A DNA stretch of 64,000 nt from Shewanella sp. c952 (lineage in GTDB: Bacteria > Pseudomonadota > Gammaproteobacteria > Enterobacterales > Shewanellaceae), in the NCBI RefSeq assembly GCF_019654975.1, contig NZ_BPEW01000002.1, positions 62,001 through 126,000 of the forward strand, given 5' to 3'. Position numbers and translations under genes: made by a program. The notes under the pieces are model-generated. The model saw only the letters and a program-made list of their open reading frames with translations, made no database searches and was not told the origin of the DNA. Positions 27,142 through 35,420 of the stretch are shown here, in pieces (the stretch's first letter is position 1; each line of letters begins with the position of its first letter).

Positions 27142-28329
27142 GTGATAAATAATAACAAGATAGTGCTATCCATAACCATTGCAACTTCCAGCTTGCTCTC
27201 AAGTAATGCAACCGCAATTGATTTCTTTGACCCCATTGATGGTTACTTTGATGCAGGGGAATATCTAGCGGAAAATGCCTACGGCTTTCTGCCGGTGCCT
27301 AGCATTATCACCGAACCGTCAGTGGGTAACGGTCTAGCGGTAATGGGGTTATTTCTGCATGAGACTGACGCCCAAAGAGACAAACGAAAAGAGGTCGCCA
27401 CCCACTCCATTGATGGTGGTGCACAACTACTCACTCCTGGCATATCGGTTGTCGGAGTCGGCGCCACAGACAATGGCACAAAAGTGGGCTTTGCTGGACA
27501 TAGACAAACATGGGGCAAAGACAGTATTCGTTACTTGGTCGGTGGCGGCTATGGCGATATCAATATGAGCTATTACAGCCAAAACGATTTTGCTGATGCC
27601 CTCTCCCTCGATCTTAACTTGCAAGGTTATGGATTACTGCAGAAATTCCAGTATCGTATTCCTGGTAGTGCATTCTTTGTCGGTGTATCACAAAAATTCC
27701 TTAGTGTTGATATGAGCAATCGACACAAAAATAGTACTATTCCAGCAGAACTGATTGATAGACTCACAGGGTTATTAAACGCTTCACCTACAGTGTCGGC
27801 ACTTGGCGCTGTTATCGAATATGACAGCCTCAACAACTTTTTTCTGCCTACCAGCGGCTATAACTACACTTTTGAATATGATTGGTTTAGCGAAAGCCTA
27901 GGCAGTGATTATGATTACCAAACTTTGAATGTTGAAGGTATCAACTATTGGCCACTATCTAAGAAGCTGACATTTGGATTAAAGGCGCGCTATCAATCTG
28001 TTACAAGCGATGATCGCCTACCTGTATTTGCTTATCCTTATATCGACCTCCGCGGTATTCCAAAAAATCGCTACCAGGGCGAAAGCGTTGGCTCAGCGGA
28101 GGTGCAACTAATGTGGAAAGTCACTCCGCGTTGGATGTTGCTTTCCTTTTTAGGCAGCGGTGTGGCTGGAGATTCGAGCAGCTCAATGTGGGACAGCGAT
28201 GAACAAAATGCTTACGGAGTCGGCTTTAGATACACAATAGCCCGTCGTTATGGCCTACATATGGGCATCGATGTTGCTAAAGGCCCTGAAGATGTAGCCT
28301 GGTACGTTAATGTTGGCACTGGGTTTTAA
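27142..28329 (+). CDS. BamA/TamA-like outer membrane barrel protein (paralog 2)
   Basis: 395 residues from a GTG with AGAGGGAT 9-16 bases ahead. Signal peptide ends TAI-DFF. FDPIDGYFDAGEYLAENAYG, SIITEPSVGNGLAVMGLFLHE and the C-terminal GMDVAKGP-type segment mirror paralog 1 along its whole length. It is a barrel without POTRA domains and ends in VNVGTGF. Divergent from rhlE. Function unknown. Confidence 0.75.
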   Translation: MINNNKIVLSITIATSSLLSSNATAIDFFDPIDGYFDAGEYLAENAYGFLPVPSIITEPSVGNGLAVMGLFLHETDAQRDKRKEVATHSIDGGAQLLTPGISVVGVGATDNGTKVGFAGHRQTWGKDSIRYLVGGGYGDINMSYYSQNDFADALSLDLNLQGYGLLQKFQYRIPGSAFFVGVSQKFLSVDMSNRHKNSTIPAELIDRLTGLLNASPTVSALGAVIEYDSLNNFFLPTSGYNYTFEYDWFSESLGSDYDYQTLNVEGINYWPLSKKLTFGLKARYQSVTSDDRLPVFAYPYIDLRGIPKNRYQGESVGSAEVQLMWKVTPRWMLLSFLGSGVAGDSSSSMWDSDEQNAYGVGFRYTIARRYGLHMGIDVAKGPEDVAWYVNVGTGF

Positions 28330-28338
28330 TGCTCACTA

Positions 28339-28629
28339 GGGGCTGTTGATCTTTCGAGCTTAGTTGTTGTTCGGTTCTTTACCGTAAGGAATAATGCTTC
28401 TAGTACAAGGCTTGAGCGATAAAGCTTAGCTGGCTAAGTGAAAAGCTCATAACACATTCTAGTCATAAAAGAATAGAAGCATTGAATCGAACCCAAAGGG
28501 CCGCGTTTCTTGGCTATTTTTACTGTGTTGTAGACTATTTGTGGAGAATAACTAAACGGCATAGCCTCCGCCTTGTCAAAATAGCCAATAAACTGCGGCA
28601 AAAACAACCGTGAAAGATCAACAGCCCCT
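28339..28629. mobile_element. MITE-like element with 17-base perfect terminal inverted repeats
   Basis: Left end GGGGCTGTTGATCTTTC is exactly inverted at the right end (28613-28629), and CTAG overlaps both outer edges, consistent with a CTAG or TA target duplication as in IS5-related elements. The 291-base interior codes for nothing convincing. The left half (28339-28490) folds on itself (AATGCTTCTA pairs with TAGAAGCATT, and CTTAGCTGGCTAAG is palindromic). It reappears in diverged form at 52116-52268. Confidence 0.75.
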
Positions 28630-28780
28630 AGTAATATAAGCAGCAAAACATGAGCCAAGTCACAAACTACAGCAAAGCATGATAAAGCAAATGCTAAAGT
28701 GACGACTGGATCACAACGCTAACGGCTAAAAAAACGACAATAGCAGCCGGTTTAATTATGTCGTTATTGTTGGTCGTTCT

Positions 28781-29326
28781 GTGTTCGAGTTATCTCATCA
28801 AGCGTTATTTTGGGTTCAAGCGATAGGTTTTGTGTCTATGGCTATCGGTTGGTGGGCAAATGCTCAGTCATGCGATGCTAAACTCGTCTCAGGCAACCTG
28901 TTAGCATCTGGCTTAACAGCAATCCACTTGGGGCTGCTTGGCAGTACCTTAGGCATGATGAACCAACTGCTTAATATTGGTCGATTTGGCAGCTGTAGAA
29001 GCGAAAAAGCACGCTGTGGTTGGCGGATAACATTGTTGCCGCTGCTGTTTTCAGCGTTAGCTGTAATACAAGGCTTTATTTGGGCTGAACATTGGTCTGA
29101 ATGGTGCGCTGTTGCTGCCGCTGTTTTAATGAGCTACGCCCTGTTTTATTGCAGCTCGTTGAAATTACGTTACGCCATGCTATTGAGTAACATACTTAAC
29201 CTAATGCTATCGGTTCACCTGCTTTCATGGTCGGGTATCGCTTATCAGCTAATCACAATTGCGATTATCCTTAAGGGATTGCCCGCTGTAAAGCAGCAGT
29301 CTTACGCACTAGAGAGCACAGCTTAA
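28781..29326 (+). CDS. YgjV-family inner membrane protein
   Basis: 181 residues, GTG start, with five or six hydrophobic helices (about 10-30, 35-60, 80-100, 105-125, 128-150, 152-165). The GWWANAQ...KLVSGNLLASGLTAIHLGLLG segment is typical of the YgjV/'bacterial inner membrane protein' family. Its role is unknown. A MITE lies directly upstream, so its promoter is confined to about 150 bases or comes from the element. Confidence 0.7.
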   Translation: MFELSHQALFWVQAIGFVSMAIGWWANAQSCDAKLVSGNLLASGLTAIHLGLLGSTLGMMNQLLNIGRFGSCRSEKARCGWRITLLPLLFSALAVIQGFIWAEHWSEWCAVAAAVLMSYALFYCSSLKLRYAMLLSNILNLMLSVHLLSWSGIAYQLITIAIILKGLPAVKQQSYALESTA

Positions 29327-29457
29327 GTAGAACTTTACAGCTAAATTAGCTTAAATGTCAGCAGAATGTTTTACTCAAGTTCTTCATTAAATTACTATAG
29401 CGACGAAAATGTAATGCACTGAAGTTGATAAAGGGATCGCAAGACAAGGAAAGCAAT

Positions 29458-29829
29458 ATGAATGAACGTCGACAGTTTTCAAGGGTTTTATTTTCCAATC
29501 AAGCACAACTTCGCTGCCAAGAAGCCGTCTGGCAAACAACATTGCTCGACATTAGTCTCAATGGTGCGCTCGTAGAAACTCCCGCGCAATTTGCCCCCGA
29601 AACAGGGCAGCTGCAGTTAAGCTTTACCATTCCAGACTCTGATATTTTGCTGCAGATGGAAACTCAGCTCGTTCACCAAAAAGATAATCAACTGGGCTTA
29701 GCTTGTCGGCATATAGATGTTGAAAGTATTAGCCATTTAAGACGACTGGTTGAACTTAATGTTGGCGACCCAACACTACTTAACCGAGAGCTGGCGCTAT
29801 TTATTGATATGCGCAGCCCTGAAAAATAA
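29458..29829 (+). CDS. Small PilZ-domain protein
   Basis: 123 residues from the ATG at 29458 (AAGGA seven bases ahead; the frame start at 29425 lacks a site). It is a single PilZ domain with the two c-di-GMP contact motifs: ERRQFSR (residues 3-9) and DISLNGA (about 35). It should bind cyclic-di-GMP and pass the signal to a partner. It is convergent with radA, across which lies a much larger PilZ protein. Confidence 0.87.
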   Translation: MNERRQFSRVLFSNQAQLRCQEAVWQTTLLDISLNGALVETPAQFAPETGQLQLSFTIPDSDILLQMETQLVHQKDNQLGLACRHIDVESISHLRRLVELNVGDPTLLNRELALFIDMRSPEK

Positions 29830-29880
29830 CTCATGCCCAGGGCCGGCTAGCGGCTCAATAGTTATCGCTAACTTTTGTCA

Positions 29881-31254
29881 TTAGTTAATCAGCTCAATAA
29901 GTTCATGGACTGTTTTAATCGCATGGACTTTCGCGCCTAACCCTTCCATCGATTTATGATAATTCCTAAACGGAATATAGATCTCAGTAAAGCCGTGCTG
30001 TACCGCTTCTTTCACTCTAGCTACGCCGCTATCGATTGGTCTGACATCGCCATTAAGACTTAACTCACCCATGATGCAGGTTGTTCTTGGTACCACAAAA
30101 TCATTAAGACTACTGAGCAGTGCCGTAACCAAAGCTAAATCGATACAGGTTTCAGACTCATCAATCTTCAAGCCTCCGACCAAATTAAAGTAGGTATCGT
30201 GGAAGATTTTCGTCTTGGTATGTTTGCGTAAAATACCGGTTAACATCTTAATACGATTCATATTAAGACCAACACATACCCGCTGTGGAAATTCGCCCTC
30301 GGTTTCAGTGGTCAAACATTGGATCTCAAGTAGCAGATTGCGATTACCTTTACGAATACAGGTGATCGCGGCTCCTGGAGATTCAGTGCTCGAACCAGAG
30401 AGGAATATTTCACTGGGGTTATCAACACTCAACATACCGCGCTCTGTCATGCGAAATATACCAACGGTATCCACATCACCAAAACGGTTTTTATTCGCTC
30501 TAAGTGTGCGCACTTGACCGTCATTGCACTCGATATGGGTTAAACAGTCAACGATATGAATAAGAGTCTGTGGGCCTGCCGTTTCATTGTTTTTATTCAC
30601 ATGTGCCACTAAGAACATGGTGACATTGTTTTGCTTACAGTATTGTGTCAGCGCTTGGGCACTGCCTTTTACTTGTGAAGGCGAACCGGGACTGCCATTC
30701 GCCATCTCAGTGACGACCGCTTGAATAGAATCAATCACTGCAAATTTAACCTGTTTGGCTTCAAGCTCGGCAATAATAGCCTCTACGCTAGTCTCAGCCA
30801 TAAGGTAAAGATTGTCTTCGTTGCAATTCAGCTTTAATCGATTTACGCGATTTTTAAACTGCGATAGAGATTCCTCTGCAGTACAATAAAGAGACGGCAT
30901 TAACTGCGACATACGCGAAACAAGATCAGACAACAAAGTCGTTTTACCCGCACCAGGGTCGCCAGATATGATGTTTACCGAGCCAGTCGTTAGGCCCCCG
31001 CACAATACTCTATCTAACTCTCCTATGCCGGTCAGTCTCTTTTGTGCCTCGACCTCTTCAATCTCAGTGAGCTTTTTCGAACCACCACCAACAGCGCCAG
31101 CGTAACCAGCACTGGTTGCTGTTGTTGGTTTAATGGTAGAGATCTTAAGTTCACTAATGGTGTTCCACTCTTGGCAAGCACTACACTGGCCCTGCCAGCG
31201 AGGAAAGTCTTGACCACATTCATTACATACGTAAGCTGTTTTATTCTTTGCCAT
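29881..31254 (-). CDS. radA: DNA repair protein RadA (Sms)
   Basis: 457 residues. An N-terminal zinc finger CNECG...CSAC (residues 10-31) is followed by a RecA-like ATPase with Walker A GDPGAGKTTL (about 93), the RadA-specific KNRFG motif (about 254), and a C-terminal Lon-protease-like domain. RadA is a hexameric branch-migration helicase acting in recombination and repair. ATG with its own promoter in the 152-base gap to the divergent PilZ gene. Confidence 0.96.
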   Translation of the reverse strand: MAKNKTAYVCNECGQDFPRWQGQCSACQEWNTISELKISTIKPTTATSAGYAGAVGGGSKKLTEIEEVEAQKRLTGIGELDRVLCGGLTTGSVNIISGDPGAGKTTLLSDLVSRMSQLMPSLYCTAEESLSQFKNRVNRLKLNCNEDNLYLMAETSVEAIIAELEAKQVKFAVIDSIQAVVTEMANGSPGSPSQVKGSAQALTQYCKQNNVTMFLVAHVNKNNETAGPQTLIHIVDCLTHIECNDGQVRTLRANKNRFGDVDTVGIFRMTERGMLSVDNPSEIFLSGSSTESPGAAITCIRKGNRNLLLEIQCLTTETEGEFPQRVCVGLNMNRIKMLTGILRKHTKTKIFHDTYFNLVGGLKIDESETCIDLALVTALLSSLNDFVVPRTTCIMGELSLNGDVRPIDSGVARVKEAVQHGFTEIYIPFRNYHKSMEGLGAKVHAIKTVHELIELIN

Positions 31255-31406
31255 GATTCTTTCTAGGTAGTATAAAGTCGATAAAGTATCGGCACTTTAA
31301 GCCGATAACTATGAGTACAAGGAAGATAGTACTGGAAATAATTATAAAAACTTGCCTGTGAGCCTATCAGCCATTGGTCCAATAAGCATCCTAAAAGAAG
31401 TAATAG

Positions 31407-33806
31407 ATGAGTTTAGATCTGCATAATGCGCTAATAGAACAACTAATCCCCTTACTCATGGAACCCGATTTCCATGAGTTGTTTGAACAGCTCACTGCAG
31501 AAGAGTCAAATTCCACCCGTTTTCTGCTTAAGATGGAACTCAACCGATTAGCCGCTAGCTGCACTCGAATTATCGACCTACGTAATAAAACCGATCTCCG
31601 CTGTGAAAGCTTTGAGTTTGGCGCACAAACTCACTTTATCGATCCACCAGCGAAAGCCAGTTTTCAAGAAGCGTTAGCGCTATATAGAGAGCAATATACT
31701 CTTGGCGTTTACGAGCAAGTCATCGCGGCCCATAAAGCACGAATACTAAAAGCCCGCAGCAGTGCAAACAGTGGTGACAATACACCAACGCCATACGTCG
31801 CAGAAGGTGTCGTACTGGGTAACTACTTTGCGCGCAGTGAAGAGCGCATGAACTACAGCATGAAAATTGAAGTATCCCAAGCGATGCAACAATACATGGG
31901 GATTACGGTAGACTTGTCGGTCGGTGGTGCACGAATTCGCCTGCCCGCGAAACAAAACCTCAATGCCAAGCAGCCAATTAGAGTCAAATTACTAGAGTTA
32001 AGTGATGACTATTATCACCGAGATCTTCAACAAGGGGTTGAATACGAAATTGTCGATATTGAGGGCAATAATGAATACAACTGGTTGAGGCTAAAACGAA
32101 TTTCAGGCAGTGAGGCTTTGGCTGAAATGTTGGGTAAACTTATAAGAGGGTTTAAGTTCCGATATAAAGTTGATGTCAATGATGTGCTGGTCACCGCCAA
32201 AGGGTTAGGTTTCGAACGTCATTATCTGCCACATCTACCGCACCTTGCACTCTTTATTGAGCACAAGGAGCAAGGTAATGCGGGGCTTCAATATTTGCCA
32301 ACCCATCTTTTTTTAGGCCGAGACAATCAGGCTATTTCACAGTACTTTAAAGATGAGTCGGGTGTCACTCAGATTAAAGCACTGCTCACTCCCTCCCGTT
32401 TAAATGCCATCATTAACTCTGATGATAACAGCGCCCACTGCCAGCTTTTTTGCTTCACCTTTCAAGCAAAAGGCAGCAAATATTATTACTCTGCAACCTT
32501 GGCTGAATTACAAGAAAAACAGTTACAGGCGCTGTTTTTAAGCTTTGGCGCGACCAAACCAAGTTGGCGTGTTTTCCATGTTGCTCGGCAAACCATCGAT
32601 CACCAACAATCGTATCGTGCGAGTTTATTGCCTGGGGATGACGCTAGCTATAGCGCATTAACCGAGACACAACTAGCGGCATTTACTCATGTGATCCAAT
32701 TGATCGATGTCACTAATGATGCTGCAAACGAGCAGTATCAAACTTGGAAGAATTTTAACAACAGCAGTGCCAATGAACTTAAAGTTTTTGGTCAGAAAAA
32801 GCTTAAAACACATAATTTGAAGCAGGTCTCGATGCAGTTCAGCGAGCGTCGTAATGAGGCTCGCTTTGCATTTAAAACCCCGGTCTTATTAACTCAAGGG
32901 AAACTCAGCGCCACGGCATTGACTCAAGATATCTCCAGTAAAGGGATGCAACTGACCACTGAAACCGCGGTTGAATTTAACCCAACGGCTCCCATTGCTG
33001 TTAGCTTTCCCAAATTACAAACCATCGCTGGAAAAACCTCTTTACAACATCTGCCCTACCGTCTTATACGCACAAGAAAGAACGGTGTGACTTTGCACCT
33101 TGCCGCGCAGATAGGACATACCCCTCATATTGGCGTTGAGTTCCTCAATCGCTTAATCGAGCACAATAAAGATAAGTTCGATAAGCTCACTGAGAACAAT
33201 CATGAGGTAAAAGAGCTTGCCGATGGAATGAAAAACATACTGCTCAGAAAGCTGGTGTCTGTGCCTTTTTATCTAGAAAAAACATTGAAGTCAGCTTACG
33301 TCTCGACTATCGGGATAGGTAAAGAACAAAACCATATCGCCAATATCTTCGCCTCTAATACCAATAACTTATTGGAATATGATTTAGCGCCACTGTTTCA
33401 AGATGGCAAGCTCAAACGCGATATTGTGACCCCGATTCGCACCATGAAACCACAAAACGGTCTGTCTTTTTACGAAGTTTATCTGCAAATATCGCAGCAC
33501 TCTCAAGGTAAGATTAACGTTCGCTGTATCGCAGATTCCGATATTAAGGATAGCGGCCACTTACAACAGTTCATCGAGCAAAGTAGCCGCCTCGGTGAAT
33601 TTTTAGCATTACGCGTTTATCGAGGCGCAGTAGGAAAGCCGGATCTAGACTATATCCGTAGAGAACGAGAATACATAAAGATCCATGCTCAGCACAAAGG
33701 CAAAAAGCTAGAGGAACAACTGTGGCGAATTATCGGTGTTGGCGAGCTGCTCGATGTGACTCGCGAGGTCTTATTACGTTTTCCTGCGCTTGATACTCAG
33801 GATTAA
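31407..33806 (+). CDS. Large two-PilZ-domain protein
   Basis: 799 residues with no signal peptide. PilZ-like units lie at about 145-240 (EERMNYSM, DLSVGGARI) and 479-575 (ERRNEARF, DISSKGMQL). The second has the complete (R)xxxR and D/NxSxxG c-di-GMP motifs; in the first the basic motif is weak (ERMNYS). Regions before, between and after them (about 1-140, 245-475, 590-799) match no domain I know. It is a putative cytosolic c-di-GMP receptor of a type common in Shewanella; the target is unknown. Confidence 0.8.
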   Translation: MSLDLHNALIEQLIPLLMEPDFHELFEQLTAEESNSTRFLLKMELNRLAASCTRIIDLRNKTDLRCESFEFGAQTHFIDPPAKASFQEALALYREQYTLGVYEQVIAAHKARILKARSSANSGDNTPTPYVAEGVVLGNYFARSEERMNYSMKIEVSQAMQQYMGITVDLSVGGARIRLPAKQNLNAKQPIRVKLLELSDDYYHRDLQQGVEYEIVDIEGNNEYNWLRLKRISGSEALAEMLGKLIRGFKFRYKVDVNDVLVTAKGLGFERHYLPHLPHLALFIEHKEQGNAGLQYLPTHLFLGRDNQAISQYFKDESGVTQIKALLTPSRLNAIINSDDNSAHCQLFCFTFQAKGSKYYYSATLAELQEKQLQALFLSFGATKPSWRVFHVARQTIDHQQSYRASLLPGDDASYSALTETQLAAFTHVIQLIDVTNDAANEQYQTWKNFNNSSANELKVFGQKKLKTHNLKQVSMQFSERRNEARFAFKTPVLLTQGKLSATALTQDISSKGMQLTTETAVEFNPTAPIAVSFPKLQTIAGKTSLQHLPYRLIRTRKNGVTLHLAAQIGHTPHIGVEFLNRLIEHNKDKFDKLTENNHEVKELADGMKNILLRKLVSVPFYLEKTLKSAYVSTIGIGKEQNHIANIFASNTNNLLEYDLAPLFQDGKLKRDIVTPIRTMKPQNGLSFYEVYLQISQHSQGKINVRCIADSDIKDSGHLQQFIEQSSRLGEFLALRVYRGAVGKPDLDYIRREREYIKIHAQHKGKKLEEQLWRIIGVGELLDVTREVLLRFPALDTQD

Positions 33807-33836
33807 ATCTGGCTAAGCGATATTCTTAATCAGCAA

Positions 33837-33876
33837 TAAAAGGCAGCGCTAGTATTCACTAGTGCTGCCTTTTTTA
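33837..33876. terminator. Terminator between the PilZ gene and psrC
   Basis: Thirteen-base stem AGGCAGC-GCTAGT / ACTAGT-GCTGCCT (one mismatch-like step) with A and T runs on both sides, so it serves both convergent genes. Confidence 0.87.
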
Positions 33877-33891
33877 TTACCTTTTTAGCAA

Positions 33892-34839
33892 TTAGCTAAT
33901 ATAACTTTGTCCGGCATATACCACAAAGTGGCGTAGTGCTAGCACTCCTAAAATGGTGCTACACGAGACCGTGATTAAAAAGCCTTTAGTATGACGCCAT
34001 GCCTTTGGCGCTAAGGTACTTGCCAGTACAGGCACCACTAGACCTAAGCCAACCACACCAATCCAAAACACACTTGCCCATGCGCCAGTGGTTATCGCGG
34101 CCGTTGCCGCTTGTGCTGCTGGGCCTGAAAAGTTAAGCCCGACAAACAACAACACTAGACAAAGCGCTTCGTTAAACGCCACTGGATACTCGATACGGTG
34201 CACTTGCTCAATGCAATCAGACTCTTTCTTACTAAAGAACAGTGTCGCAACGAGTATATTACCCGCTGAGCCGACCGACATTGCCGAAGCTAAAAACAGC
34301 GCCGGTAGTACCGCGGTATTTAGGATAGGGTAACTAATCATCGCCGATAATAGGAAACCAGTGTAAACCCCAACGCCTAAAGCGAGCGCAAAAATAAGTT
34401 TGTTAAGGCTACCTTCAAGTTGACGACATACCTTTAATACTCCAGCAAGCCAAGGCGCATAGTGCAGTACTTGCTTTTCGAACACTAACGCAGCAAATAC
34501 AAATACTAACGGAATATACACCAGTAACGCGATCACCCCCCATGCCATAACCGAACTCAAGTTGTAATTGAGTAAGATATGATAAAACTCAAAAGGCTTA
34601 GTTAAATCAAGTACTAGCAATGCCATACCTAAACAGATTGCCACAGGGCCAATCACTGCTGCCGCCTTGATAACCGGTAAACCTTCAGTGGGTAAACCAC
34701 GGTTCTTTTTGTACCATTTAAGCCCTATTGCCACCAGCATTGAGCCTGCGGACAATCCCGCCATGAATAGGTAAACCGCGATGATCCAGTTCCAAACAAC
34801 GGGATCGTATTGCTCCATTGAGCCCCATATATTGTTCAT
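33892..34839 (-). CDS. psrC: Polysulfide/thiosulfate reductase membrane subunit PsrC (NrfD family)
   Basis: 315 residues with eight or more membrane helices and the NrfD-family start WNWIIAVYLFMAGLSAGSMLVA. It anchors PsrAB and passes electrons from menaquinol. Being NrfD-type rather than a haem-b protein argues for the Psr kind of enzyme; Salmonella PhsC is a cytochrome b. The ATG overlaps the psrB stop by four bases (translational coupling). Confidence 0.92.
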   Translation of the reverse strand: MNNIWGSMEQYDPVVWNWIIAVYLFMAGLSAGSMLVAIGLKWYKKNRGLPTEGLPVIKAAAVIGPVAICLGMALLVLDLTKPFEFYHILLNYNLSSVMAWGVIALLVYIPLVFVFAALVFEKQVLHYAPWLAGVLKVCRQLEGSLNKLIFALALGVGVYTGFLLSAMISYPILNTAVLPALFLASAMSVGSAGNILVATLFFSKKESDCIEQVHRIEYPVAFNEALCLVLLFVGLNFSGPAAQAATAAITTGAWASVFWIGVVGLGLVVPVLASTLAPKAWRHTKGFLITVSCSTILGVLALRHFVVYAGQSYIS

Positions 34840-35408
34840 GCTTTGATCCCCCCTCGACGGCTTGGAATTCGGTACACTCTTGGTTCAGTACCAAGGTTCA
34901 CCTTCTGTTGGTAGTTCTGTTTGGTGTCTAACACCTTACGTACTTCTGAGTTCAAATCGTTGGCATCGCCGAAAGTGAGTGCATCCGTTGGGCAAACACT
35001 GACACAAGCAGGCTCTTCTCCTCGTGCTAAGCGGCTCTCTTTACAGAAATCGCATTTGTCTGGCACCCGCGTTTCAGGATTAATAAAGCGCACTTTGTAA
35101 GGACACGCTGCAACACAGTAGAGACAGCCCACACATTTGCCTTCATTGATTGAAACGATGCCATCGTCATTGACGTACGCTGCACCAGTAGGACAAACCT
35201 TTACACAAGGCGCGTTTTCGCACTGCTCGCAAGAGACACGATTGTACTTAAAATGTAAGTGGGGGAAGTTGCCATATGGCCCTTCAATTCGAACTTGTAG
35301 CCGAGTCACGGACTCAGGTACATTATTTTCGCTGCGGCAAGCCACGTTGCAGGCTTGGCAACCAATGCACTTGTTTTCATCGTGCACCAGAACATAACGT
35401 TTAGTCAT
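34836..35408 (-). CDS. psrB: Polysulfide/thiosulfate reductase iron-sulfur subunit PsrB
   Basis: 190 residues with four cysteine clusters for four [4Fe-4S] centres: CIGCQACNVAC (about 16), CEQCENAPCVKVC (about 60), CVGCLYCVAAC (about 92) and CDFCKES with ACVSVC (about 119 and 134). It is the electron conduit between PsrC and PsrA on the periplasmic face. Encoded 12 bases after psrA, in one operon. Confidence 0.94.
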   Translation of the reverse strand: MTKRYVLVHDENKCIGCQACNVACRSENNVPESVTRLQVRIEGPYGNFPHLHFKYNRVSCEQCENAPCVKVCPTGAAYVNDDGIVSINEGKCVGCLYCVAACPYKVRFINPETRVPDKCDFCKESRLARGEEPACVSVCPTDALTFGDANDLNSEVRKVLDTKQNYQQKVNLGTEPRVYRIPSRRGGIKA

Positions 35409-35420
35409 AATGATCTCCGA

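Noticed and set aside
28434..28658. 74-codon minus-strand ORF
   Set aside because: It lies almost wholly inside the MITE and changes frame relative to its inverted repeats; no transposase motif is visible.
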